Shown here: piece by piece, positions 10,506 through 17,413 of the stretch
How positions within the stretch are numbered: the first letter of the stretch is position 1
How the letters are laid out: every line of letters begins with the position of its first letter
DNA from: DASYLJ01 sp964404165
GTDB taxonomy: Bacteria; Desulfobacterota; Binatia; DP-6
Reading direction: 5' to 3'
NCBI GenBank assembly: GCA_964404165.1
Contig: CAYOIZ010000020.1
Location: forward strand, 29,717 to 93,716
DNA: 64,000 nucleotides
Made by a program: the position numbers and the translations under genes
Notes under the pieces: model-generated
Seen by the model: only the letters and a program-made list of their open reading frames with translations
Told to the model about the DNA's origin: nothing
The model's database searches: none

Positions 10506-11507
10506 TCAGAACTTCAGCACGGCCTTGAGCCACACGATGTCGCCCTGGAGCCGGTTCCGGGTCTCGACCTCGTGGAGCCATTTGCACTCGACGATCGCGT
10601 CGTGGCCGACCACCTGTTTCGTGTACGAGAGGGCCGGGCCGAGGCCCGTCGTCATCCCCTCGAGCGAGCCCAGCGTCGCGCCCGCGCCGCTGTCACCGGT
10701 GACCTGCTGGTAGTAGTAGGCGGACACTCCGGCGCCCGCCAACCCACCGGCGAGGGGGAAGTGTTGGGCGAGCGTGCCGTCGACGTGGACCTGATTCCCC
10801 GACTGGTAGTCGGTGTCCGGGTTCTCCGTGTTGAAGTCGACGCCGGTGAACACCGACACTTCGATGCCGCTCTGCTGGCCGAAATACATGAGCCCGAGAA
10901 TGGGCTCGATCGTCCAGAAGTTCTTCCCCGTGTTGGCGAGGCGACCGACTTGGTAGTTGCCGGACGGGGCGTAGCCGCCGACCCGGAAGTTCACGTTGAA
11001 GTCGGGGGCGACGTTGTAGTTCAGCATCAGCGGCATGAGCACGACGTCGCCGAGGCCGTTGGTGTTGCTCGCGCGCGTCGCGAGCGTGCGCGAGACGCCG
11101 CCCGGTGCGGCGGTCACGTCGGCGTTCACGTGCATCGACAGCGCCGGGACCGTGGCGCTCATCGCGTAGCTCCATCGCTCGCCCAGGTCGAGCGGCGGGC
11201 GCCACAGGAGTGTCAGACCATAGCCCCACGACGACGCGCTGGCGCCGACCGCCGTCAGGCCGGCGATCCGCAGCCGCCGCTCGGCCCCGACCGAACCCTG
11301 GTAGTAGACGACGTTCAGCCGCGCGATGAACGTCTCCGTCAAGGGCACGCCATCGATGAAGGAGGCGATCGAACCGGGCAGATAGTGACCCGATCCGCCC
11401 TCCTCGGCTGCGGCGGGACTGCACAGGAGTGCGAATCCGATGGCCGCAACGAGGAGGCGTCGTCCGTCCCTTGCTGCAGCTGGCAAGGTGACCTGCTTCG
11501 AGCCCAC
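10506..11507 (-). CDS. MetA-pathway-type outer-membrane channel
   Basis: Outer-membrane beta-barrel of 333 residues resembling the family named after the MetA pathway of phenol degradation (PF13557). The mature N terminus starts after PAAAEEGG and has the family pattern GHYLPGSIASFIDGVP, followed by strands such as YGLTLLWRPPLDLG and a terminal KAVLKF. These proteins usually stand next to aromatic or steroid catabolic genes and are thought to take up hydrophobic substrates. The start is GTG at 11507 behind AAAGGAAAA. It is the first gene of the sulfatase operon and is divergent from the AraC regulator, so that regulator probably controls it. Confidence 0.8.
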   Translation of the reverse strand: MGSKQVTLPAAARDGRRLLVAAIGFALLCSPAAAEEGGSGHYLPGSIASFIDGVPLTETFIARLNVVYYQGSVGAERRLRIAGLTAVGASASSWGYGLTLLWRPPLDLGERWSYAMSATVPALSMHVNADVTAAPGGVSRTLATRASNTNGLGDVVLMPLMLNYNVAPDFNVNFRVGGYAPSGNYQVGRLANTGKNFWTIEPILGLMYFGQQSGIEVSVFTGVDFNTENPDTDYQSGNQVHVDGTLAQHFPLAGGLAGAGVSAYYYQQVTGDSGAGATLGSLEGMTTGLGPALSYTKQVVGHDAIVECKWLHEVETRNRLQGDIVWLKAVLKF

Positions 11508-11565
11508 GTGGTTTTCCTTTCGACCGAACGAGATGATCCTCTACCTGACCACGGGACCTCCGACC

Positions 11566-11595
11566 TTGTTCGATCGGGCCATTCTGTTGTCTAGT
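11566..11595 (+). promoter_or_regulatory. possible sigma70 promoter for the AraC gene
   Basis: TTGTTC (11566-11571) and TCTAGT (11590-11595) are separated by 18 bases in the divergent gap before the regulator. The match to consensus is partial. The same 113 bp gap must also hold the operon promoter and the regulator's binding site. Confidence 0.3.
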
Positions 11596-11620
11596 GCGGC
11601 CAATCCTCCGGGGAGGTTCG

Positions 11621-12688
11621 GTGCAGGGCGACTCGAGCGTCGGAAACATCCAGGTCGTCGATCTCTTGGAAGCCTTGCGAGCGCTCGGGGCCGATACGTC
11701 CGCTCTGTGCGCGAGCGTCGGCCTGAGCGAGACGGCACTGCGTCAGACCGACGCACGGGTGCCGTCGAGTCGTCTGCTGGCTTTGCTCACATGCGCGGAG
11801 CGGCAGCTGCGCGATCCTCTGGTCGGTCTTCACGCCGGCGCGCGCGCACAGCCTCGGGGGCCGCTCTTCTACCTGCTGCTGTCGAGCCCATGTTTGAGCG
11901 ACGGGCTGCGCCTGTTCACCCGTTTCGCCCGCATCACCATCGACACCATGTCGTACACCGTCGCCGTCGACGGTGACGTGGCGACGCTGACGATGGAACC
12001 CGGGGATCCCGCGATCGAGCAGAGCCACCACGCCATCGACTACGTCGTGGGCGCGAACCTGAGCAGCTTTCGTCGTGCAATTCCCGGATTCCAGCCGCTC
12101 AGAGTGGACCTGAGCCACGAGGAAGTGGGGGAGCCCGGTGAGACGGAGCGGGCGTTCGGCTGCCCGGTTCGCTTCGGGCGCCGCCACACCGTCATGTGGT
12201 TTCCGGACGCAACGCTGAGTCGAGTCTCGGCGGCAGCGAACCCCTCCATCCTGGATCAGATCGAGAAGTTCACGGAGGCGCTGTTTGCTCGTATCGACGT
12301 GCATAGCGCCCGCGATCGCGTCGCCGCTGCCACACGATCACTCCTCGGACGTGGGCTTCGCGCGGACCGCCATGCGGTCGCGAAGCAACTCGGCGTGAGT
12401 GAACGGACGCTGCAGCGTCAACTCGAGGGAGAATCCGCGACCTTCACGGCCGTCCACGACAGCGTGCGGGCGGAAATCGCTCAAGCGCTGCTGACCAACC
12501 GCGCGCTCAAGGTCGAGGCCATCGCGCAAAGCGTCGGGTTCGCGGAGGTCGCGTCGTTTTCCAAGGCGTTCACCCGCTGGCTCGGCTACTCCCCGTCACG
12601 ATACCGGGAACACCTCGACCGCAAGCGCTCGATCCGACTGCACCCAGGGCGGCTGCGGATCGACCCATTGCGCCACGGCTCTTCTTGA
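11621..12688 (+). CDS. AraC-family transcriptional regulator
   Basis: DNA-binding regulator of 355 residues. The N-terminal two thirds match the Arabinose_bd-type sensor domain of OruR/ArgR-like regulators (LLEALRALGADTSALCASVGL; later HHAIDYVVGANL). The C-terminal 100 residues hold the AraC helix-turn-helix pair: VAKQLGVSERTLQRQLEGE and VEAIAQSVGFAEVASFSKAF with the typical RWLGYSPSRYRE ending. GTG at 11621 has GGGAGG four bases upstream, better than the GTG at 11594. It is divergent from the MetA-type channel and sulfatase operon, so control of that operon by a substrate-derived ligand is the natural inference. Confidence 0.9.
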   Translation: MQGDSSVGNIQVVDLLEALRALGADTSALCASVGLSETALRQTDARVPSSRLLALLTCAERQLRDPLVGLHAGARAQPRGPLFYLLLSSPCLSDGLRLFTRFARITIDTMSYTVAVDGDVATLTMEPGDPAIEQSHHAIDYVVGANLSSFRRAIPGFQPLRVDLSHEEVGEPGETERAFGCPVRFGRRHTVMWFPDATLSRVSAAANPSILDQIEKFTEALFARIDVHSARDRVAAATRSLLGRGLRADRHAVAKQLGVSERTLQRQLEGESATFTAVHDSVRAEIAQALLTNRALKVEAIAQSVGFAEVASFSKAFTRWLGYSPSRYREHLDRKRSIRLHPGRLRIDPLRHGSS

Positions 12689-12788
12689 GTGTTCCGTCGC
12701 GTCCGTCCTGGTCGTGGTCCTTCTCGAGTGGACCGTCCTGGGTGCCGCGCTCTACCGGCACTGCGACGCCAAGAGGGAGTAGCCCCCC
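12689..12788 (+). other. possible small membrane-segment ORF remnant
   Basis: One frame running out of the AraC 3' end reads VASVLVVVLLEWTVLG and then a basic tail ending at TAG 12780-12782. It resembles a single membrane helix with a cytoplasmic tail but has no clear start codon or ribosome site. It may be the tail of a lost gene or chance. Confidence 0.2.
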
Positions 12789-12867
12789 AGCTCCACGCTG
12801 CCGCCGCTGATCTCGCGTGTGCCGCCGCGTCGGACTGGTCGGAGTCGGCGCGGCATCCGCTGCCGTG
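12789..12867 (+). pseudogene. decayed copy of the 3' end of the 4.1-5.6 kb hydrolase
   Basis: About 79 bases align with 5482-5561, the last 25 codons of the secreted hydrolase, with roughly ten mismatches and one missing base. Shared blocks include gccgccgctgatctcgcg and gcgcggcatccgctgccgtg. The single-base gap breaks the frame and the stop codon is lost. Nothing upstream matches the rest of the hydrolase, so only the tail of a former paralogue remains. Confidence 0.7.
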
Positions 12868-12878
12868 CGTGGGGCGCC

Positions 12879-13892
12879 TCAGCGCGAGCGCAGGCTGCCG
12901 ATGTGCAGCGACGGGTTGGTCGCTATCGGGTCGGTCGCGACCGGCTCGGCGTCTGTCTCTGGCGCCGGATCGGCGAGCGCTTCGAGTGCGTCCTGCGACG
13001 GCGCGAAGAAGTGCACCCCGGTGACCGGGATCGAGAAGTCGAGCAGGCGGTCGTAGTTGCCGTCGGCGTCGGCAACGACCATGCGCTGCAGCATACCCTC
13101 GGTGACCGAGAGGTCGCGGGCGTAGGCGATGAAGTAGGTGCCCGCCTCGCGCGACGAGCCGTAGGCGCGGTTGTGGCGGAGTATCTTCTGCTCTGCCCCG
13201 TCGCGCACGATCTTCGCCCGCTCCTTGTGTGACGTCGGCAGACTGCGCTCGTCCTCGAACTCGACGTCGTCCGCCTTGCTTCGGCCGATCACGCCCTCCT
13301 GCGCCTCCGTCGAGAGGGCCTGCCAGGCGGCCAGATCGGTGACGTAGCGCTGCACCGTGACGTAGCTGCCGCCGGCGTGGTCGGGATCCTCGTCGCCGAC
13401 GATGGTGAACCCGCGGCGCTCATCGCCGGTCGGGTTCTCGGTGCCGTCGACGAAGCCGATCAGGTCGCGGCTGTCCATGTAGGCGAAGCCGTGGGTCTCG
13501 TCGATCACCGTGACGGCGTCGCCGAGGCGGGCGAGGATCAGGCGCGCCAACTCGTGGCAGAAGTCCTCGCGCTCGGCACGGATGTGCAGCAGCACGTCGC
13601 CGGGGGTGGAGGGCGCGCTGCGCCCGGCGTCGGCGAGCGCGGGGAAGGGATGCAGTTGCGCCGGAAGGCTCCGGCCGGGCTGCAGGCGCAACCAGGCATC
13701 GGCGCCGATCGCGACCACGCAGCTGAGCGCCGCCCCTTCGTCGCGATGGCCGACGGCACGCACGAGGTTCGGCACGCCGGCGAGCGCGCCACGCACCTGC
13801 TCGTCGACGCCGGCGCTGGCGCCCAGCTCGAGGACCAGGAAACGGGCGCTGCGCCCCGGGCCAGCCTGTATCGCGTTCTGCGGTTCCGCCAT
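12879..13892 (-). CDS. DyP-type heme peroxidase
   Basis: Dye-decolorizing peroxidase of 337 residues, full length for the bacterial B-type (YfeX/DypB) class. It shows the catalytic GFVDGTENP (Asp149), the proximal heme ligand His222 in TSHKERAK, and a distal Arg in RAYGSSREAG. No signal peptide is present, so it acts in the cytoplasm or, as some DyPs do, inside an encapsulin shell; no encapsulin gene is in the window. The last 25 residues (ADPAPETDAEP onward) extend past the catalytic domain and could be a targeting tail, but this is inference. A decayed second copy lies at 17.1 kb. Confidence 0.92.
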   Translation of the reverse strand: MAEPQNAIQAGPGRSARFLVLELGASAGVDEQVRGALAGVPNLVRAVGHRDEGAALSCVVAIGADAWLRLQPGRSLPAQLHPFPALADAGRSAPSTPGDVLLHIRAEREDFCHELARLILARLGDAVTVIDETHGFAYMDSRDLIGFVDGTENPTGDERRGFTIVGDEDPDHAGGSYVTVQRYVTDLAAWQALSTEAQEGVIGRSKADDVEFEDERSLPTSHKERAKIVRDGAEQKILRHNRAYGSSREAGTYFIAYARDLSVTEGMLQRMVVADADGNYDRLLDFSIPVTGVHFFAPSQDALEALADPAPETDAEPVATDPIATNPSLHIGSLRSR

Positions 13893-13966
13893 CAGCGAGG
13901 CGGCATCCTACGCAAAGACCATCGCGTTGCAACGTCGGACGGTCCCAGCGCGTCCCTACCCGGTAG

Positions 13967-14004
13967 GACCCGGTCGATCTCCGCCGGGAGAGCTGGACCG
14001 GGTC
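13967..14004 (-). terminator. hairpin downstream of the di-heme oxidoreductase gene
   Basis: Arms GACCCGGTC (13967-13975) and GACCGGGTC (13996-14004) pair perfectly over 9 bp, with a nested TCTCC/GGAGA stem in the loop. It starts 25 bp past the stop of the minus-strand gene at 14029. No T tract follows. Confidence 0.5.
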
Positions 14005-14028
14005 GAATTCCCGAGCGCCCGCCGTCGG

Positions 14029-15183
14029 CTAGCGCGAGCCCAGGAACTTCAGGACCGCGAGCCGCTCCACCTTCGAAAGGGCCAGGTAGGCGGCGCGAAC
14101 CGCGGTGGCCTGCCCCGCGTGAGCGAGGATGGCGTCCTCGATGCTCTGTGCGCGCCCGTCGTGCAGATACGGCTTGGTGCTCTTCAAGACCCACAGCGGC
14201 GCCGTGCGGAACTCGTGGCCCTGCGCGTCGCCCTGCACCACGCCGTCGCCGGTGCCGACGTCGTGCAGCAGGAGATCCGAGTAGAGGTCCACGAGCTTGT
14301 CGTCCAGGGCCGGATTCGCGCTCACCGTGGTGTACCCGGCGTAGTGACAGAATCCGCAGCCGATCGCCTGGAAGATCGCTTCACCCGGCAGGGCGCCGAT
14401 CAGCCGTCGGGGCGGCGGCATCGGGGAGAGGAACCGCACCAGCGTGGTCAGCTCGTCGAGGAACGCGCCCGTGTCCTCGGGGTCGGGGATGGGATCGCAC
14501 AGCGCGAGCAGGGCCGCGTTGCCGTTCGGCGCGGTCTCGGCCGGAAACAGGGGATTGGTGATGCCCATCTCGTTCCCCATCGCCTCGGCGACGACGTCGA
14601 CGAGCAGCGCCCGCTGTGCCTTCCAGCCGAAGCGTCCGACGTGCGTCAGGCCGTCGGATATACCGGTCACCATGTGTGCGCGGCCCGCCATCGCGGGGTT
14701 CGCGGCGGCTTCGGCCATCGCGCGATCGAGAAGCTGCTCGTCGGGAATGGCCTCGACGAGTCCGGCCCCCAACATGGACGACGCGCTGCGACGGACGACG
14801 ACGTTCGCCTGCGCCGGAACGATCTCCTCGCAGCCGGGCGTGACCGCCTTCTCCTGCAGGACGGGACCACCCAGCGATGCGAGCGGATCGTACCCGACGG
14901 CGTCGACGCGGCCGAAGCGCGTCACCATCTGCTTGCTCGTGCCGCCCAACGCCGGGCCGCGGTGACAGTGGTAGCACCGTGATCCGCCGTTGAAGCTCGG
15001 GCCCAGGCCCTCGCTGGCGCCCATGTGCTCGCGGAAGGCGTTGAACCCGACCTTGTACTTCTCGATCTCGGCCGGGGTCAGCCCCGGCAGCGGCAGGCCG
15101 GGCTTCGCCGCGCGCACGGGGTCCGCCGCATGAACGGTCGCAGCGAGCCCGACGGCCAGCAGGACGACGCAGGCAAAGCGCAC
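14029..15183 (-). CDS. periplasmic di-heme oxidoreductase (DHOR/DUF1111-like)
   Basis: Exported c-type cytochrome of 384 residues. The signal peptide MRFACVVLLAVGLAATVHA is cleaved before ADP. Two heme sites are present, CYHCH near residue 70 and CGFCH near 270, and the C-terminal WVLKSTKPYLHDGRAQSIEDA motif is typical of the putative thiol-oxidoreductase/MauG-related family. The role is electron transfer or redox chemistry in the periplasm; the substrate is unknown. I use GTG at 15183 because a strong promoter lies inside the longer frame that starts at 15222, making that upstream start untranscribed. Confidence 0.8.
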   Translation of the reverse strand: MRFACVVLLAVGLAATVHAADPVRAAKPGLPLPGLTPAEIEKYKVGFNAFREHMGASEGLGPSFNGGSRCYHCHRGPALGGTSKQMVTRFGRVDAVGYDPLASLGGPVLQEKAVTPGCEEIVPAQANVVVRRSASSMLGAGLVEAIPDEQLLDRAMAEAAANPAMAGRAHMVTGISDGLTHVGRFGWKAQRALLVDVVAEAMGNEMGITNPLFPAETAPNGNAALLALCDPIPDPEDTGAFLDELTTLVRFLSPMPPPRRLIGALPGEAIFQAIGCGFCHYAGYTTVSANPALDDKLVDLYSDLLLHDVGTGDGVVQGDAQGHEFRTAPLWVLKSTKPYLHDGRAQSIEDAILAHAGQATAVRAAYLALSKVERLAVLKFLGSR

Positions 15184-15192
15184 GGCAGCTGC

Positions 15193-15222
15193 TGTATACG
15201 AGAGTGCTGATTCGAGCGTCAA
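15193..15222 (-). promoter_or_regulatory. near-consensus sigma70 promoter of the di-heme oxidoreductase
   Basis: On the minus strand TTGACG (15222-15217) is followed after 18 bases by TATACA (15198-15193). Transcription would begin near 15186, only a few bases before GTG at 15183, which predicts a leaderless or nearly leaderless mRNA. Confidence 0.65.
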
Positions 15223-15364
15223 CTACAAAGGCTGTTCGACAGTGCAGTGACTACTTTTCCTCGAATCGCACCGTACGCTTCTCGCGCTGGCCGCGAACCA
15301 TTCGAGCAGGTCGACGGACACGAACGCCACCGCGGCGTTCACTGGTCGCAGGAGGTGCTCGACG

Positions 15365-15745
15365 TCAGGCCGACAGCCGCTGGTCACTCGCGAGATCGCA
15401 CCCGGGCCGCGGTGCGGGCGGGCCCGGCCGGAAGACCGAGCGGCGCACCGCGCCCGAGTCGAGCCCGAGCGTCGCGCAGATCGACTCGAAGGCGAACGGC
15501 CAGCTCGTGTCCGTCGACCGGAACCAGCGCGTCACCTCCGCCGCCTTGGCCGCACCCCGACGCCCGGGACGCTGGCGCCGGCGGTCGAGGTCGAGCAGCG
15601 CTTGCTCGAGCACCGCGTAGCAGAGCTGCAGCTCCGGGGTCATGGGCAGCGTCGCCGGCTCGATCACAACGGCCGTCTCGCCCCCGATCGGTGGCCACGG
15701 CACGCCACCGTCACGCATCTCCACGCTCGTCGTCGAATTCGTCAT
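15365..15745 (-). CDS. conserved hypothetical protein (no known function)
   Basis: Small soluble protein of 126 residues. Its core reads PELQLCYAVLEQALLDL, then RWFRSTDTSWPFAFESIC and ATLGLDSGAVRRSV. This combination (a helix, an acidic/Trp-rich turn WPF-FE-IC, then LGLD with a basic helix) recalls a family of unassigned proteins I know from delta-proteobacteria-like genomes. ATG at 15745 has GGGAG upstream; GTG at 15754 is possible. The C-terminal 20 residues are Pro/Arg-rich. No operon partner is obvious; it lies alone in the scarred region. Confidence 0.6.
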   Translation of the reverse strand: MTNSTTSVEMRDGGVPWPPIGGETAVVIEPATLPMTPELQLCYAVLEQALLDLDRRRQRPGRRGAAKAAEVTRWFRSTDTSWPFAFESICATLGLDSGAVRRSVFRPGPPAPRPGCDLASDQRLSA

Positions 15746-15829
15746 GGCTCCCACCTGACGGGCCTATCCTGCGCCCGTACCCGAGAAGACGAATGAAACC
15801 GACGGCCGTATTGCGCCGACCCGGCCCCC

Positions 15830-16405
15830 CTACCTCGGCGCCGCGTCGAGGAACGCGATCGCCCGTGCCGCCCAGTCGGAGAACATCTGGTGCTCCGCCT
15901 GCATGACCCGCACCTGATCCACGACGGCGCCACGCACGGCCGGCGGCAGCGCCACGAGCGACGGCATCAGCGACGGATTCGCGGTGACGGCGGCCACGAT
16001 CGCGGGCGTCGGCGTCGTGAACAGGCCATCGGCGCCGACGAAGCCGGCCGCGCGCAGCTCGGCCGCCATCCCCTGCGAGCTCGCGAGCGACACCCCGGTG
16101 TCGCGCGTGAAACGCTCGTCGTAGAGCGGCGACGCCGGGTGCAGATCGACGAACGTCGTCACGCCGCGCGCGACCAGGGTCGCGCTGTTCGCCGCCGCCT
16201 GGTCGTTGTCGACCTCGTCGTTGTCGTCGTTGGCGCAGAGCAGCCACGCGCTCGGCGTCGTGGTGACGGCCACCGCGCCGGCACGCCCCTCCGCACAATG
16301 CGAGACGACGGCGGTGAAGCGCAGCTCTGGGAACAGCGGCGCGATCGCCGCCGCGCCCACCGCGCCGAGGCTCACCGCATGCACCGTGACGACGTGCTCG
16401 TGCAC
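15830..16405 (-). pseudogene. 5'-truncated alpha/beta hydrolase
   Basis: The reading frame holds only the C-terminal half of an alpha/beta hydrolase: it begins at the nucleophile elbow (HAVSLGAVGA) with a later acidic segment and no N-terminal domain or signal peptide. The nominal GTG start at 16405 has no ribosome site, and an in-frame stop sits about 20 bases upstream, inside a gene fragment on the opposite strand. About 190 codons remain intact, ending RAIAFLDAAPR. I infer a gene cut by rearrangement; translation as a short protein is not excluded. Confidence 0.6.
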
Positions 16406-16421
16406 CAGGGCCGGGTCGACC

Positions 16422-16559
16422 CAGGGCTACTGGACCTCGACCACGGTGGCCGCCAATCCGCCGCTCGCGTGGAAGGTGGTCTTCTCGCTCGGGGCGACGA
16501 TTTCCGCCCCCAAGACGCAACCGCTCTACGTGCGGGCCGTCCGCAACGCCGGACCGTAG
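16422..16559 (+). pseudogene. 3' fragment of a DUF1566 (Lcl C-terminal) gene
   Basis: The frame reads GYWTSTTVAANPPLAWKVVF and ends YVRAVRNAGP before TAG at 16557. This is the end of a DUF1566 domain and matches the last 40 residues of the intact protein encoded at 61106-62974 (GYWSRTG ... FVRAVR). Everything 5' of it is missing; it meets the truncated hydrolase of the opposite strand at about 16405-16425. Confidence 0.65.
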
Positions 16560-16576
16560 CGGTGTCCGGAGGCGGA

Positions 16577-16604
16577 GACGCCCTGCTCGATCGGGCAGGG
16601 CGTC
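16577..16604 (+). terminator. perfect 10-bp hairpin after the DUF1566 fragment
   Basis: GACGCCCTGC (16577-16586) and GCAGGGCGTC (16595-16604) are exact inverted repeats around an 8-base loop, 18 bp past the fragment's stop. It is probably the original gene's terminator, kept with its 3' end. No T tract follows. Confidence 0.6.
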
Positions 16605-17413
16605 CGTAGCCCCCTCGGTCGGCGATGCCACGCACCGCGTGCAGCAGCACGTCATCGGCTTTTCGGACGTCGCCAACGCCGCGGTGCCGAACTCACGGTG
16701 TCGGTCGGCGCGTCGCCTGGCGTGGGCGACAGTCGATCATTGAAAGGCGCCGCCCGACCTGTTTCAGAACCCCTTCACGGACACCGCACCGTCGCCCCGT
16801 TCGCCGCCGTCCGGCACGCCGCGAACGCCGTGGAGCCGCGCTGTCCCGGCGCCGCCCTCGGCGCCCCGAACGCGATCGCCGCCTCCCAGTCGGCCCACTT
16901 GGCCGGGTCCGGGGCCACGGTCTGATACGTGGGCCGTTGCTCTTCGCAACCGGCGGCATGGTGGTGACCGCAGGTCGTGGAAGTATTCGCCACCACGCGG
17001 TCGGGCTTGTCCGTGCGGCGCGGATGCGCCTCGGTCGGGAGCGCCTGCCGGCGGCAGGTCGGTGACCGAGCGCTGCACCTCGCGCCAGACGCCCCCGCGC
17101 TCGGCACGGACGTGCAGGAGGACGTCGCCAGGGGCGGCGAGCGTCGTGACGCATCCGGCACGGGCGGCGGCGCAGCGCGCGCCTGACGACCAGACGTCGG
17201 GCGCCACCGCATCTCCCCACACTACGTAGGGGAGTTCTTCAAAAGGGCATTGGCGGTGGCTAGCAGCTAAGCAATGGCGGCTAGATTGGCCGTGGACGGC
17301 GGGCGGAGGGTGATTGACGGCTGTCGTTGGACCATGTTAGGGCCACCCGCTAGGTAGCAATTTTAATGAAGCTCCGAGATGGACAGCTCATCTGTGCAAG
17401 AAAGGGACGTGCC
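16605..17413. other. remnant-bearing gene-poor stretch
   Basis: No intact gene is seen in about 800 bp. The minus strand at about 16990-16775 reads protein-like sequence (AKWADWEAAIAFG, ending TAANGATVRCP) that could be the 3' end of a lost secreted-protein gene. A DyP remnant lies at 17055-17135. The last 180 bp are the upstream region of the beta-helix gene; TTGACG at 17315-17320 with TTAGGG 17 bases on is a weak promoter candidate, and an AT-rich patch (caattttaatg) lies at about 17357-17367. Confidence 0.4.
17055..17135 (-). pseudogene. remnant of a second DyP peroxidase gene
   Basis: The minus strand reads APGDVLLHVRAERGG and then EVQRSVTDLPP. The first part matches residues 96-109 and the second residues 179-187 of the intact DyP at 12879-13892 (TPGDVLLHIRAERED and TVQRYVTDLAA). 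About 70 codons between them, including the catalytic GFVDGTENP motif, are deleted. Nucleotide similarity is also visible (cgctcggcacgga-gtgcag). The copy cannot encode a peroxidase. Confidence 0.65.

Noticed and set aside
11621..12688. AraC gene starting at GTG 11594
   Set aside because: GTG 11621 has a GGGAGG ribosome site at short spacing; the upstream GTG lies inside the candidate promoter.
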